From Novosphingobium guangzhouense (lineage in GTDB: Bacteria; Pseudomonadota; Alphaproteobacteria; Sphingomonadales; Sphingomonadaceae), in the NCBI RefSeq assembly GCF_002896965.1, contig NZ_LYMM01000001.1, positions 124,001 through 188,000 of the forward strand: a stretch of DNA of 64,000 nt, written 5' to 3'. Under the pieces are notes generated by a model. It was given only the letters and a program-made list of their open reading frames with translations. It ran no database searches and had not been told where the DNA came from. Positions within the stretch are counted from its first letter, which is position 1. Each line of letters opens with the position of its first letter. Of the stretch, positions 16,634 to 27,600 are shown piece after piece. The position numbers and the translations under genes were made by a program.

Positions 16634-17902
16634 TCAGTTGAACGTCGCCTGCGCCGCAGCCGGTTCGGCCGGTGCCGGTGCCGTTTCGACCTTGCCGCGC
16701 TCGATCCTGCCCAGCTTCGGGGTAACCTTGGTGCCGGGGATCGCGGCCTGGTAGTTGGAAACCACCACCGTATCGCCAGCGCTCAGCCCGGAACGGATGA
16801 CGCGCAGATCATTGACCAGCGGCCCGACTTCCACCGGCTTGGCGGCAACGGTGCCGTCCTTGCCGACGACCATCACCACCTTGCGGGTCTGGTCCGAACG
16901 CACGGCCGCGTCGGGAACCAGCGTCGCCTTGACGGTGCCGCCATTGGCAAGGCGCATGTTGCCGAACATGCCCGGCGTCAGGAAGCCGTCCTTGTTGTCC
17001 AGACTGGCGCGGATGCGGATAGTGCCGGAACTGGGGTTGAGGCCGTTGTCGGTGAAGTCCAGCTTACCCTTCCAGCGATAGTCCGCCTCATCCTGCAGAC
17101 GCACTTCGACGTCGGAGGTCGCGCCTTGCGCCTTGTCGCGCTGGGCCTTGAGGAACAGCGATTCAGACGCGTCGAAGGTGAAATAGATCGGGCTTACCGC
17201 GTTGATCGTGGTCAGCAGCGTGGCGTTCGCCCCGGCATCGCCCGATACAAGGTTGCCCGCATCGACCCGGCGGTCCGAAACGCGGCCCGAAATGGGCGCA
17301 CGCACGGTGGCGAACTCCACATCCAGACTGCGCGAACGCACCCGTGCCTGTGCCGCCGCAAGGGCCGCTTCGGCGGCGCGCACGCGCGAACGCAGGTTGT
17401 CGACTTCGCTGGCGGCCATAGCCTCGTCGCCGGTCAGGCCGGCCACACGGGCGTAATCCGAACGGGCAAGGGCAAGGGTGGCGCCGGCCGATGCCGCATC
17501 CGCCTGCGCTTCGGCAAGCGCGGCGCGGTAGGGCCGAGGGTCTACCACGAACAGCGCCTGTCCGGCCTGCACGTAGTCGCCGTCCTTGAACAGCACTTGC
17601 GTAACGGCGCCGGAAACGCGCGGACGTACTTCCACGCTCTTGCTGGGTGCGAAGCGGCCGACGTAGTCGTCCCACTCGGTCACGTCGCGCATCAGCGGAT
17701 GGGCTACCTGCACCACGGCGGGCGCGGGCAGGGCGGCGGCGGGCTCTGCGCCGCCGATGAACTTCCAGCCAAGCCCGGCGACCGCGACGAGCGCCAGCGC
17801 GCCGATGGCGATCTGGGCACGACGCGAACCGGCACGCTGCTCGGTGGTCTGTTCACCGGAAGCGTATTCGGAAGGTATTTCGAGTTTGGTCGCGACTGTC
17901 AC
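16634..17902 (-). CDS. RND periplasmic adaptor (membrane fusion protein, AcrA/HlyD type)
   Basis: A 422-aa adaptor joining pump and outer-membrane channel. Residues about 25-45 form the membrane anchor (IAIGALALVAVAGLGWKFIG). Then come the lipoyl half-motifs (VRPRVSGAVTQVLFKDGDYV and VRAPISGRVSDRRVDAG) with a coiled-coil hairpin rich in Ala, Arg and Glu between them, followed by beta-barrel and membrane-proximal domains ending in VVSNYQAAIPG. The start is the GTG at 17902, which overlaps the TGA of the 126-aa gene by four bases (GTGA). An apparent longer frame upstream is only the shadow of that gene. It is the second gene of the TetR-controlled efflux operon. Confidence 0.92.
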   Translation of the reverse strand: MTVATKLEIPSEYASGEQTTEQRAGSRRAQIAIGALALVAVAGLGWKFIGGAEPAAALPAPAVVQVAHPLMRDVTEWDDYVGRFAPSKSVEVRPRVSGAVTQVLFKDGDYVQAGQALFVVDPRPYRAALAEAQADAASAGATLALARSDYARVAGLTGDEAMAASEVDNLRSRVRAAEAALAAAQARVRSRSLDVEFATVRAPISGRVSDRRVDAGNLVSGDAGANATLLTTINAVSPIYFTFDASESLFLKAQRDKAQGATSDVEVRLQDEADYRWKGKLDFTDNGLNPSSGTIRIRASLDNKDGFLTPGMFGNMRLANGGTVKATLVPDAAVRSDQTRKVVMVVGKDGTVAAKPVEVGPLVNDLRVIRSGLSAGDTVVVSNYQAAIPGTKVTPKLGRIERGKVETAPAPAEPAAAQATFN

Positions 17903-18279
17903 GCGGCGATACTCCGGAAAGGGGCGCGATTGCGCCCGATGGTGTCGATGACGGCGCCGATCTTGGCCTCGGAATAGCCCGCCTGCCGGGCCTCCTTCAG
18001 CGCCGAGACCGGCAGGGTGTAACCATGGTGCCAGGCGCGCACGGCAAGGCGGCGCAGCGCTTCGAGCTGTTCGTTCGCCAGCATCGCCGAAGGCGGCGTG
18101 GGGCCCAGTATCAGGCGCAGGAACCACCCGCGCTTGCGATGCGGCTTGAGCGATGCCAGCCCGTCGCCACGCGCAAGGGCGACAATGCGGCGCTCCATGG
18201 CGTCGAGCGTCTCGGCGGGCTGGGTCAGGGGGGTGGGCAGCGCCTGCAGCGCTGCATCGGAAAAGTCGATGAAGGCCAT
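17899..18279 (-). CDS. Unknown 126-aa protein, first gene of the RND efflux operon
   Basis: I do not recognise this protein with confidence. The ATG at 18279 has an AGGAG seven bases upstream, and the gene ends in a GTGA overlap with the adaptor, so it is surely translated with the pump. No signal peptide or membrane segment is visible. It is helical and basic, with ALDAMERRIVALARGDG in the first half and a second half (RRLAVRAWHHGYTLPVSALK then EARQAGYSEAKIGAVIDTI) that faintly recalls one repeat of AhpD/carboxymuconolactone-decarboxylase-like helical proteins, though the CxxC is absent. An in-frame extension to an ATG at 18462 exists but is Pro/Arg-rich and lacks a ribosome site. It could be a pump accessory or a small regulator. 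Confidence 0.75.
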   Translation of the reverse strand: MAFIDFSDAALQALPTPLTQPAETLDAMERRIVALARGDGLASLKPHRKRGWFLRLILGPTPPSAMLANEQLEALRRLAVRAWHHGYTLPVSALKEARQAGYSEAKIGAVIDTIGRNRAPFRSIAA

Positions 18280-18565
18280 GTCCGTGCTCCTGCGTAAGAA
18301 GGGCGTGTCGGGTTGTGCCCCGGCGCACGCCCCGGGACAGGGGGGAAGGGCGCGCGCCGGGGCTGCTTCCGGCTCGGGGCAGCCGGAAGGGTGCGGGATA
18401 AGGCTCTCCCGTCGCCGGACACGCGTGTGGCCAGTCGTCGGCAGGAGCCGGATGAGTGTCATCGAGCCGCTTCCCTCATGGGACTGCAGCTGTCTGGCGG
18501 CCGGTCAGGACCGGTCGATTGGGGAGATGCCCGAGGCCGGGGGGGCGATTCGGGCGTTTTGTTTC

Positions 18566-18581
18566 TATACCAAGCGGTATA
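18566..18581. promoter_or_regulatory. TetR operator overlapping the efflux promoter -10
   Basis: TATACC, AAGC, GGTATA: perfect 6-bp arms. The same ATACC-N4-GGTAT pattern lies over the TetR gene start at 19395-19408, which makes this the probable binding site of that TetR protein. Confidence 0.75.
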
Positions 18582-18604
18582 TATTCAAGGTCGGTTCACG
18601 TCAA
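18576..18604 (-). promoter_or_regulatory. Promoter of the RND efflux operon
   Basis: On the minus strand a -35 TTGACG (18604-18599) and a -10 TATACC (18581-18576) are separated by 17 bases. The -10 lies inside the TetR operator and a second operator sits just upstream of the -35. The predicted transcript has a leader of about 290 bases before the 126-aa gene. Confidence 0.6.
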
Positions 18605-18615
18605 GCAGGTTTCTG

Positions 18616-18627
18616 TACCGCCCGGTA
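18616..18627. promoter_or_regulatory. Second TetR operator upstream of the efflux -35
   Basis: TACCG, CC, CGGTA: a perfect 12-base palindrome sharing TACC...GGTA with the other two sites. It lies 12 bases upstream of the -35 box on the minus strand. Confidence 0.6.
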
Positions 18628-18772
18628 GATTAGGCCTTGCGGGCGGTTTTCAAGAGCATGAACGCCAGTTGAATGAATTTTTTTCGCAACTGCGAGATGT
18701 GAGAGGTTGCGTCGATTGGGCCCAATGCCCACCCGGACTGCCGAAGCGCCGGAAACTACGCGGTTTTTGCCG

Positions 18773-19396
18773 TCAGCGGCCCGGCCACATGGCAAGGAAG
18801 GTATCGACGCTGCCTTGCAGTTCTTCCGGCCTTGCACCGCCTTGCGCCTTGACCGAAAGGCCCTGCAGCACCGTGGTGAGGCATCCGGCCAGCTTGGTGG
18901 GACACACGCTTTCAGGCAGGTCGCCTTCGTCGCGGGCCTGTTCGAAGCGCTTGATGACGGCAGCCTCGGAAGACGCGCGGCGCTGGATCACGTCGGCGCG
19001 GATCGAGTCTGCTTCCGGCGTGCAGGCAACCGTGCTGATGACGCCAAGACAACCGTGCGGGTCGCTTTCGCCGCAGTGAGTCGCCAGCGCGCCCTTCAGC
19101 AGACGTTCCGCCACGCCACGTGCCGAAGGGGCCTCCAGAGCCTTGCCCATATAGGCCAGCTTGTCCCGTTCGTAGAGGTCCAGCGTCTTCTTGAAGAGCG
19201 CTTCCTTGTTGCCGAAACAGGCGTACAGGCTGGGCTTGGTGATGCCCATGGCTTCCGTCAGTTCGGCCATCGACGCGCCTTCGTAGCCGCGAGTCCAGAA
19301 CACCCGAAGAGCGGCCGCAAGAGCCTCGTCAGGGTCGAATTCGCGGGGACGGCCCCGCGTTGACACGGAGCCCGCAGAAGGAGCGGAGCATTTCAT
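18773..19396 (-). CDS. TetR-family repressor of the RND efflux operon
   Basis: A 207-aa regulator. The helix-turn-helix is in residues about 20-65 (RVFWTRGYEGASMAELTEAM then GITKPSLYACFGNKEALF), followed by the ligand-binding helices; RDEGDLPESVCPTKLAGCL suits the AcrR-like group. Three Cys lie in the C-terminal domain. With the ATG at 19396 there is no ribosome site: the start codon itself lies within the ATACC-N4-GGTAT operator and a TATATA box ends about nine bases before it, which suggests a leaderless, autorepressed mRNA. The alternative is the GTG at 19366, which gives the more usual beginning STRGRPREFDP. It lies about 200 bases upstream of the efflux promoter, on the same strand. Confidence 0.88.
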   Translation of the reverse strand: MKCSAPSAGSVSTRGRPREFDPDEALAAALRVFWTRGYEGASMAELTEAMGITKPSLYACFGNKEALFKKTLDLYERDKLAYMGKALEAPSARGVAERLLKGALATHCGESDPHGCLGVISTVACTPEADSIRADVIQRRASSEAAVIKRFEQARDEGDLPESVCPTKLAGCLTTVLQGLSVKAQGGARPEELQGSVDTFLAMWPGR

Positions 19397-19408
19397 ACCG
19401 GGCGGTAT
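19395..19408. promoter_or_regulatory. TetR operator overlapping its own start codon
   Basis: ATACC, GGGC, GGTAT, perfect 5-bp arms, flanked by ATA on the right to give a -10-like TATATA on the minus strand. It shares the pattern with 18566-18581. Confidence 0.7.
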
Positions 19409-19483
19409 ATAGGTGCGGGGTCAGGCAGAGTCCAGATGTGACAAACGTGTCATCATATTTCCTGAAATCCCGCACCTTACGGC

Positions 19484-20116
19484 TTAGTCGATGGTGAACG
19501 TCGTGGTAGCGATACGGTGCAGGACGGCGACTTTCCCGAGGCTTGTTTCCGCGCCGCCTTCGTCCTTCTGGCTGGCCGTCAGGATGTAACGCCCCTTTTC
19601 GCGCACCGGCAGCGCAAACGTGCCTTGCGCATCCGTCTTGATCGACTTCGACCACTTGTCCGGCGTGATCACGGTAACGGCCGCGTCAGCCACGGGCTTG
19701 CCATCGCGCGAAAGGAGGAAGCGCGTGCCGCCTGCGGCAACGGGGGCGATTTCAAGCGGCATCACCGCACGCGCCTCGCTGCGACCGGCACGCGCGTAAT
19801 AGGCGACGCCTTCCTTCTTGCCTTCCGCGCCCCAGGGCGTGAACACCGCGTCGTCATGCGCGCGAACGTCGCCTGCCGGGACCGCCACTTCGAGGTAACC
19901 GGCCTTGCGCGTCATTGCCGCGGAACTGGCGGGAAGCAGCTTGGGGGCCTTGAGGTTGCCGAATTCCGGGTCGCCGCCTTCGGGCAGGACTTCTGCGGGT
20001 TCCCCCAGATAGATCCGCGCCGGACCGTTGCCGTCGCGCTCGATCCACACTTCATGCGCCTGTGCCGCAGGAGCCGCCACGAGCAGCAGCAGCGGGGCAA
20101 ATTTCTTGATGGCCAT
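19484..20116 (-). CDS. DUF4198-family exported protein
   Basis: A 210-aa protein with a signal peptide (MAIKKFAPLLLLVAAPAAQA) whose mature end begins HEVWIER, the hallmark of DUF4198, where the terminal His can bind metal. The C-terminal part (PVADAAVTVITPDKWSKSIK then TDAQGTFALPVREKGRYIL) is an Ig-like carboxypeptidase-regulatory beta domain. Related proteins accompany cobalt/nickel or iron uptake systems, but no transporter is adjacent here. A TGCG-N7-CGCA palindrome about 170 bases upstream resembles a Fur-type site. It is followed by the TetR gene after 88 bases; that gap contains TGACA-N4-TGTCA (19439-19452). Confidence 0.8.
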   Translation of the reverse strand: MAIKKFAPLLLLVAAPAAQAHEVWIERDGNGPARIYLGEPAEVLPEGGDPEFGNLKAPKLLPASSAAMTRKAGYLEVAVPAGDVRAHDDAVFTPWGAEGKKEGVAYYARAGRSEARAVMPLEIAPVAAGGTRFLLSRDGKPVADAAVTVITPDKWSKSIKTDAQGTFALPVREKGRYILTASQKDEGGAETSLGKVAVLHRIATTTFTID

Positions 20117-20282
20117 ATCGATCTCCGTGACTGCCGCCGCACAAGGCTTGCGCCATGGGCATGGGCCATGATGGGCAAAGGAGGGCGGGCCGGAGCGTCA
20201 CGACGGGACGTGAACCGACCGACTGTCAGCTTCACATCCACGCAGTCCGCACGGCATCCTCCACCAGTCCCGGTATCGATAA

Positions 20283-20297
20283 TGCGAATGACACGCA
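20283..20297. promoter_or_regulatory. Fur-like palindrome upstream of the DUF4198 gene
   Basis: TGCGAATGACACGCA has TGCG/CGCA arms and matches 13 of 15 positions of TGCGAATGATTCGCA, a Fur-type sequence. A related ATTCGCG lies 16 bases further on. The match is by eye only. Confidence 0.35.
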
Positions 20298-20390
20298 ACT
20301 ATTTGTGGACATCATTCGCGATACCATGCGCCTTGGGGGCTACCGTCACCGATAGCCCCGTCAACAAGCGCCGCAGATCTCCTGCCAGGA

Positions 20391-21995
<1,605 letters not shown>

Positions 21996-22002
21996 TCAAA
22001 TA

Positions 22003-22019
22003 AGCACATCACTTGTGCT
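22003..22019. promoter_or_regulatory. LysR-type dyad between the CoA-transferase and LysR genes
   Basis: AGCACA, five bases, TGTGCT, perfect 6-bp arms, 13 bases before the LysR ATG and about 100 bases before the CoA-transferase start. This is the usual place of an autoregulatory LysR binding site. Confidence 0.55.
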
Positions 22020-22031
22020 AAATGCGTTCAG

Positions 22032-22916
22032 ATGAGTGACCTGATCCGATCCCTGAGACTGTTCGTGCGCCTGAATGAAGAGGGCAGCTTTTCCGCGCTC
22101 GGCCGCCGTCAGAACCTGAGCCATACCACGATTGCGCGGGCGATCAGAGACATTGAGCAGCATTTCGATGTGCGCCTGTTCCAGCGCACCACGCGCAGTC
22201 AGGCTCTGACTGCGGACGGAGAGCGGCTGCTGGAACATGCCGTCGCGATACTCGATCAGGTCGGCATGGCCGAAGCGGACCTTGCCGGGACAGTCGCCGC
22301 GCGCGGTCTGGTTCGCGTGGGTGTGACGACGGCTCTGGGGCTTCATTATGCGGGCAGGCTTTCGGCCATGGCAGAGCATCATCCCGAACTCATGGTCGAA
22401 TGGCTGGTAGCCGACTGGCGCGATGCGGCCGACCACGGCGGGCTGGACTTGTGGCTTTGGGTAGGATCGCGGGAGAATGGAAACGACGCCGATGGTCAGG
22501 CAAGTTCGCTGCTTGGCGAACTGCCGCGCATACTGGTGGCCGCGCCGGATTACCTTGATCGGCACGGCATGCCCCGATCAGTCGATGATCTGACGCGGCA
22601 TCAATGTCTTACATATGGATATGCCGCAAGACCGGCGCCATGGCCGATCGACGGGCGCAAGCTGGAAGTGTCCGGCTTCCTGCGCGCCAACAGCAGTGAA
22701 GCCGTGCTGCGTGCAACACGCGGCGGGTTGGGCATAGGGCTGCTGCCGCGCATCCAGGTGGAGGAAGACCTTGCCCGCGGGCAGGTCGTGCCGGTCCTGC
22801 CGGATGCAGACATTCCCTCGATCCCGGTAATGCTGGCCAATGGCTTTCGCGGCATGCGCATGCCGATGCGGGCCCGTGTGGTGCTGGAATTCCTTGAAAG
22901 CGAGTTTCCGGCCTGA
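22032..22916 (+). CDS. LysR-family transcriptional regulator
   Basis: A 294-aa regulator. The winged helix-turn-helix is in residues 1-60 (FVRLNEEGSFSALGRRQNLS then HTTIARAIRDIEQHF, LFQRTTR), followed by a periplasmic-binding-protein-like effector domain with the late GLGIGLLPRI. It is divergently transcribed from the acetyl-CoA hydrolase/transferase gene, the most likely target, and convergent with the Rieske oxygenase gene, which ends eight bases beyond its stop. The effector cannot be read from the sequence. Confidence 0.9.
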   Translation: MSDLIRSLRLFVRLNEEGSFSALGRRQNLSHTTIARAIRDIEQHFDVRLFQRTTRSQALTADGERLLEHAVAILDQVGMAEADLAGTVAARGLVRVGVTTALGLHYAGRLSAMAEHHPELMVEWLVADWRDAADHGGLDLWLWVGSRENGNDADGQASSLLGELPRILVAAPDYLDRHGMPRSVDDLTRHQCLTYGYAARPAPWPIDGRKLEVSGFLRANSSEAVLRATRGGLGIGLLPRIQVEEDLARGQVVPVLPDADIPSIPVMLANGFRGMRMPMRARVVLEFLESEFPA

Positions 22917-22923
22917 AGCCTTC

Positions 22924-24261
22924 TCAGCGCCTTCCTTCCAGATAGTCGTTGAGCACTTCATGAAAGAAGCGCACCCGCGTTTCCTGGCCTGCCAGATAGG
23001 CGTCGGTGTATCCGCGTGAATGCATGCCCTTTTGCTGCCCTTCGGCAAGCAGCATGTCCTGATAGACGATCTGGTCCCTGATTTCGGGTACGCCCCGGCC
23101 GTTATCGAAGGCACGGTGCTGGAATTCGGCCTCTCGCAAGGGCTGGGGGCCGGCCATTATCGATTCCACCATCGTCTGTCCTTCGACCGGGAACGCCATG
23201 CACCACAGATCGAAGGTGCACTTGTTCGGATCGGTCGGGTGCGGCTCGGTGCGGAAAAAGATCAGGTTGTCCGGCAGGAAGCTGATCGTGACGTTAGGGA
23301 AGAAGACGGTGTGCGGGCTGTCGGTGATTTCCTCGTCGTCCATGTGCTCGTAATGGACGTATCCGCGTTCTCTCCACAGGCGCTTCTTGGCGGCTTTCAG
23401 GTCCAGCCAGCCCTGCATCGCCCGTGTTTCGTAATCGGGGTAGGCGGCAGGGTCGATGCCCCAGGCCGCAAGGATCATGTCAAAGGGATGCTTCACGCCT
23501 TCAGGCAGGCGGTCGGACAGGGAAGGGCGCATAGGCTGCACGGTGCGGCCATGTCCGTTGGGCCACATCTCGTGCCGGGCCGTGTCCACGTCCTGATCGA
23601 TCCATGGCGGCACCTGGGGATGCGCGGTGCGCGTGTGATAGCTCTCCGAAAAGTTGTCGGTCGCGAATTTCCAGTTGGTTTCCAGGTCGATCTTCATCCA
23701 GAACACACGAACAGCAGTGTCCATGGGGTAATTCTTGTAAAGGTCGGGCATCGGTGCCAGAAATTCCAGAAGTTCCGGCGCCTCGTCGTCCATGGTGTAC
23801 CACACGAATCCGCCCCACGTTGCGCAGCGCAATTCTTTCAGTTTCAGCTTGCCACACGGGTTGCCTTGCGGAAAATCCTCCGGGTCTTGCGCATAGTTCA
23901 GCACACCATCCTTGCCCCATACCCAGCCATGATACGGGCACTGGAATGTGTTTTGTGAACTCCCCTCCCAAACCAGCCTCATCCCCCGGTGGCGGCAGGA
24001 ATTGTAGAACGCCCTGATCGAACCATCGTCCTGCCTGACGCAGAATACGGATTCGTTCATGAAATCATGAACCACGTAGTCGCCAGCCTCCTCCAACTCA
24101 GCCGTGCGCCCGGCAACGTGCCAGATCCGCGTCCACATGTGATCCCACTCAAGCCGCATGAACTCGGTCGATGTGTATCGGTCTCCGGTGATCGGATCGC
24201 CTCTGAGATTGCCCGCGTTCCGGCCATCAATCATCAGCGCATCTATATCCTGTCGTCCCAT
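22924..24261 (-). CDS. Rieske non-heme iron oxygenase, large (alpha) subunit
   Basis: A 445-aa oxygenase. The Rieske cluster ligands are CRHRG and CPYHGW around residues 89-112. The mononuclear iron site DNFSESYHTRTAH (about residues 201-213) has the bridging Asp, both His and the usual spacing. It therefore looks catalytically complete. No ferredoxin, reductase or beta subunit is adjacent, so it must borrow electron carriers. The ring-hydroxylating alpha-subunit group with an extended C-terminal end is a reasonable placement; the substrate is unknown. It is divergent from the adhesin operon across a 340-base gap. Confidence 0.9.
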   Translation of the reverse strand: MGRQDIDALMIDGRNAGNLRGDPITGDRYTSTEFMRLEWDHMWTRIWHVAGRTAELEEAGDYVVHDFMNESVFCVRQDDGSIRAFYNSCRHRGMRLVWEGSSQNTFQCPYHGWVWGKDGVLNYAQDPEDFPQGNPCGKLKLKELRCATWGGFVWYTMDDEAPELLEFLAPMPDLYKNYPMDTAVRVFWMKIDLETNWKFATDNFSESYHTRTAHPQVPPWIDQDVDTARHEMWPNGHGRTVQPMRPSLSDRLPEGVKHPFDMILAAWGIDPAAYPDYETRAMQGWLDLKAAKKRLWRERGYVHYEHMDDEEITDSPHTVFFPNVTISFLPDNLIFFRTEPHPTDPNKCTFDLWCMAFPVEGQTMVESIMAGPQPLREAEFQHRAFDNGRGVPEIRDQIVYQDMLLAEGQQKGMHSRGYTDAYLAGQETRVRFFHEVLNDYLEGRR

Positions 24262-24601
24262 GACTGCTCCTTCTCGAAACCTCTGCCGGGCTCGTTTGAT
24301 CAGGGGCAGGATATCAAGGGTGGCTTGGCAGGGCGTCCTGACAAAACGGTCAGGCAGGCACGGCGTTTAAGAGTCAAAGTCACCCATAGAGACGATAATG
24401 TTACTTATGTAAAATATTGGCTGGGGAGATGCGTCCGATTCAGACCTTTGAGCGCGCCGGGAAATAATCCTCATGGCGCAGAAGCATTTGATCTGCATCC
24501 GATCTTCTCGAAAACGGACGGAACGATAATTGGCAAATGCTGGCGCCTTCTTATCCCGTTGACGTCCGAAGAAGCAGCAAGCTCTTCGCGGGAGATGCCC
24601 A
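24262..24601. other. Divergent intergenic region before the adhesin operon
   Basis: This 340-base gap separates the Rieske gene from the adhesin gene. It contains a 6-bp perfect inverted repeat (CCTGAC, AAAACG, GTCAGG at 24337-24354) that could be an operator, and an AT-rich patch at 24394-24418 with TTAC-TTAT-GTAA and a -10-like TAAAAT (24410-24415) pointing to the adhesin gene. I see no convincing -35 and no small gene. Confidence 0.4.
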
Positions 24602-27600
24602 ATGACCGTCGAGGCCAAGATCGCTTCGGACATGTCCGCCGTCCATTCCGCGCCTGTCCAGATCGTGCAGAATTCCGTATCCGTGACACCTGGCAGCAGC
24701 GTGGCTCTCAATGTTCAGCCTGAGGCCGTTTCCGGTTACGCACGCGAAGGTTCCGACCTCGTTGTTCACCTGAAAACGGGCGAAACCCTGCGGGTCAGTA
24801 ATTTCTACGCCGATCCTTCCAAACTTTCGCATCTCATGCTGGTCGAGGAAGATCATCTCGTTGCTGTCGATGTCGCGCAAGTAAGTGGCGGCGCTCTCGC
24901 CACTCCGGCTTATGCACCGATAGATGCGATGGCGGGCTTCACCACGCCGGCAGCAGCGTCCGCCGCCGGTGCAGCAGCAGGTGCTGCAGGCGGTGGTTTG
25001 GGCATGGGTGTTATTGCTCCTCTCGCCGTACTTGGCGGTGGCGGCCTCGTCGCTGCTGCTGCAAGTGGCGGTGGAGGCGACAGTGATGATACTCCCTCGG
25101 ACAATACTCCCCCTGCAGCTCCAACAGATCTGACTGTGTCTGCGGCCGGTGATCGCCTGACAGGCCGTGCAGAAGCTGGTGCAACTGTTCTCATCGATAC
25201 GGATGGCAATGGGATTGCGAATTATACCGTCACTGCCGCGGCTGACGGCCTATTTACCGTTATTCTCAATCCGGCACTTGTTAACGCGCAGACGATCAGC
25301 GTTACTGCACGCGATGCGGCAGGCAACAACGGGCCTGCAGCTACGGTGACCGCACCCGATTATACCGCACCGCAACCCGCCACCGAAATCAGCGTCGCCG
25401 AAGATGGATCCAGCATCAGTGGCACGGGAGAGCCGGGAGCAACCGTTTTGATCGACGTCGATCAGGATGGCGAAGCCGATTACACAACGACCATCGGCAC
25501 CAATGGAAGGTTCTTCTTACGCTTTGCAGTTCGGATCACCAACGGCGAGCCAATCGACGTCACGATCATCGACGACGCCGACAACGAAAGCACCATCGTT
25601 ACGGTCCAGGCGCCCGATCATACTCCACCTCCGGCAACCGCTCCCACGATCGATGCCACAAACGGCACTATCATTGAGGGCACCGCAGCAAGCGGCGTCG
25701 CGGTAGTTATCACTGGTGCAGACGGCGTCATCATCGGGCAGGCCGCTATAGAACAGGATGGATCCTGGTCGTTCACGCCATCGTCCCCATTAGCGAACGG
25801 CGTCATCATAACGGCCAATGCGATCAATGATGAAGGGCAAGCGGGTCCTGCAGCCACCGTCACGGTGGATGCCGTGGCGCCCGATGCGCCCGTAATCTCA
25901 CAAAGCAACGGAACGCAAATCAGCGGCATGGCTGAAGCTGGCGCGGTCATCATTCTCACCGACGGCAACGGCAACCCGATAGGCCAAACCACCGCTAACG
26001 CGAACGGCATATGGAGCTTCACACCGGGAAACTCGCTCCAGAATGGCACCGTGATCAATGCCATTGCACGGGACGCGGCAGGGAACACTAGCGGTCAGGT
26101 CAGTACCACGGTGGATTCCATCGCGCCTCCTGCACCAGTCCTGACCCCGCCCAATGCCGTAACCGTGGCGGGTACTGCTGAAGCCAACGCAACAATTCTG
26201 ATTTCCGACGGCAACGGCAATCCCATCGGGCAAGCAATCGCAGATGCCAACGGCAACTGGACCTTCAACGCGTCGCCGCCACTGGCAAATGGCACCATCG
26301 TTCGAGTGGTTGCGATGGACGGCGCAGGAAATCTCGGGCCTTTTGCCGGAGCCACGGTCGATGCAATTGCGCCGGCGACACCCAATGTAGCCCCGTCACA
26401 GGGCACCGTCATCAGCGGCACTGCCGAGGCAGGCGCCACCATCCTTCTCACGGACGGAAACGGTAATCCGTTAGGCCAGACAACCGTGAATGGCGACGGA
26501 ACCTGGAATTTCACTCCATTAAACCCTCTGGCTAACGGCACGACCGTCAACGCCGTCGCTCGTGATGCTGCTGCAAACGTCAGTCCAATAAGGACCATCA
26601 TCACCGATTCCGTCGCTCCCGCCACTCCCACTATTTCCCCTAGCAACGGGACAGAGGTAAGCGGAACAGCGGAATCGGGCTCCACAATCACGCTCGTCGA
26701 CGGAAACGGTAACTTCGTAGGGCAGGCTGTCGCAGACGCGGACGGAGGCTGGAGCTTCATGCCGCCCACCCCGCTCCCGAACGGCTCTGTGGTTAATGCC
26801 ACCGCGCAGGATGCTGCCGGCAACGTCAGTGGCCCAGCAAGTACCACGGTGGATACTGTGTCTCCGGATGAGCCGGTGATTAACCCGACCGGTGGAGCCC
26901 AAGTGACAGGCACGGCGGAAGCCGGCACCCTGTTGCTGCTCGTCGATGGCGATGGGAACGCGATCGGCCAGACGATAGTGGATGCCAATGGTGCCTGGAC
27001 ATTCACACCCGATGCCCCCCTCCCCGACGGAACCGTCGTCAACGCGACGGCGCAAGATGCCGCAGGCAACATCAGCTCGCAGGCAAGTGCAACGGTAGAC
27101 GCTTCGTCCCCCGCGGATCCGACGATAGATCCAACCAACGGATCAGTTGTGACCGGCACCGCCGAACCCAACTCGACCGTCGTTTTGATGGATGGGACGG
27201 GAAGTTCTTTCGCCTCGTTCTCCCCAATGGGTAGAAATGGCGCAACTTCAACATTCGCCGCGACAACGATAGTGCCCGATTATGGCTTACCGCTCGGTCA
27301 AGTCACCACGGATGGGCAAGGCAACTGGACGTTTACTCCAGTTGTTCCTCTACCTGATGGCACCGTAGTCATCGCTGTTTCAGTAGACGCGGCCGGTAAC
27401 GTCAGTGGTCCGGTAGACACCATCGTGGATGGTATTGCTCCTGATGCACCGACAATAGATCCGACTACAGGGTTGCTGCTTCAGGGGCTGGCCGATCCGG
27501 GTGTCACCATCAGACTATCCGATGGGCAAGGCAATCCAATCGGCGAAACCACTGCGGATGATGATGGCGCCTGGAGCTTTATCCCTGCCATCAGTCTGCC

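Noticed and set aside
17903..18328. N-terminal extension of the RND adaptor to 564 residues
   Set aside because: The extension is the out-of-frame reading of the 126-aa gene; the GTG at 17902 in a GTGA overlap is the natural start.
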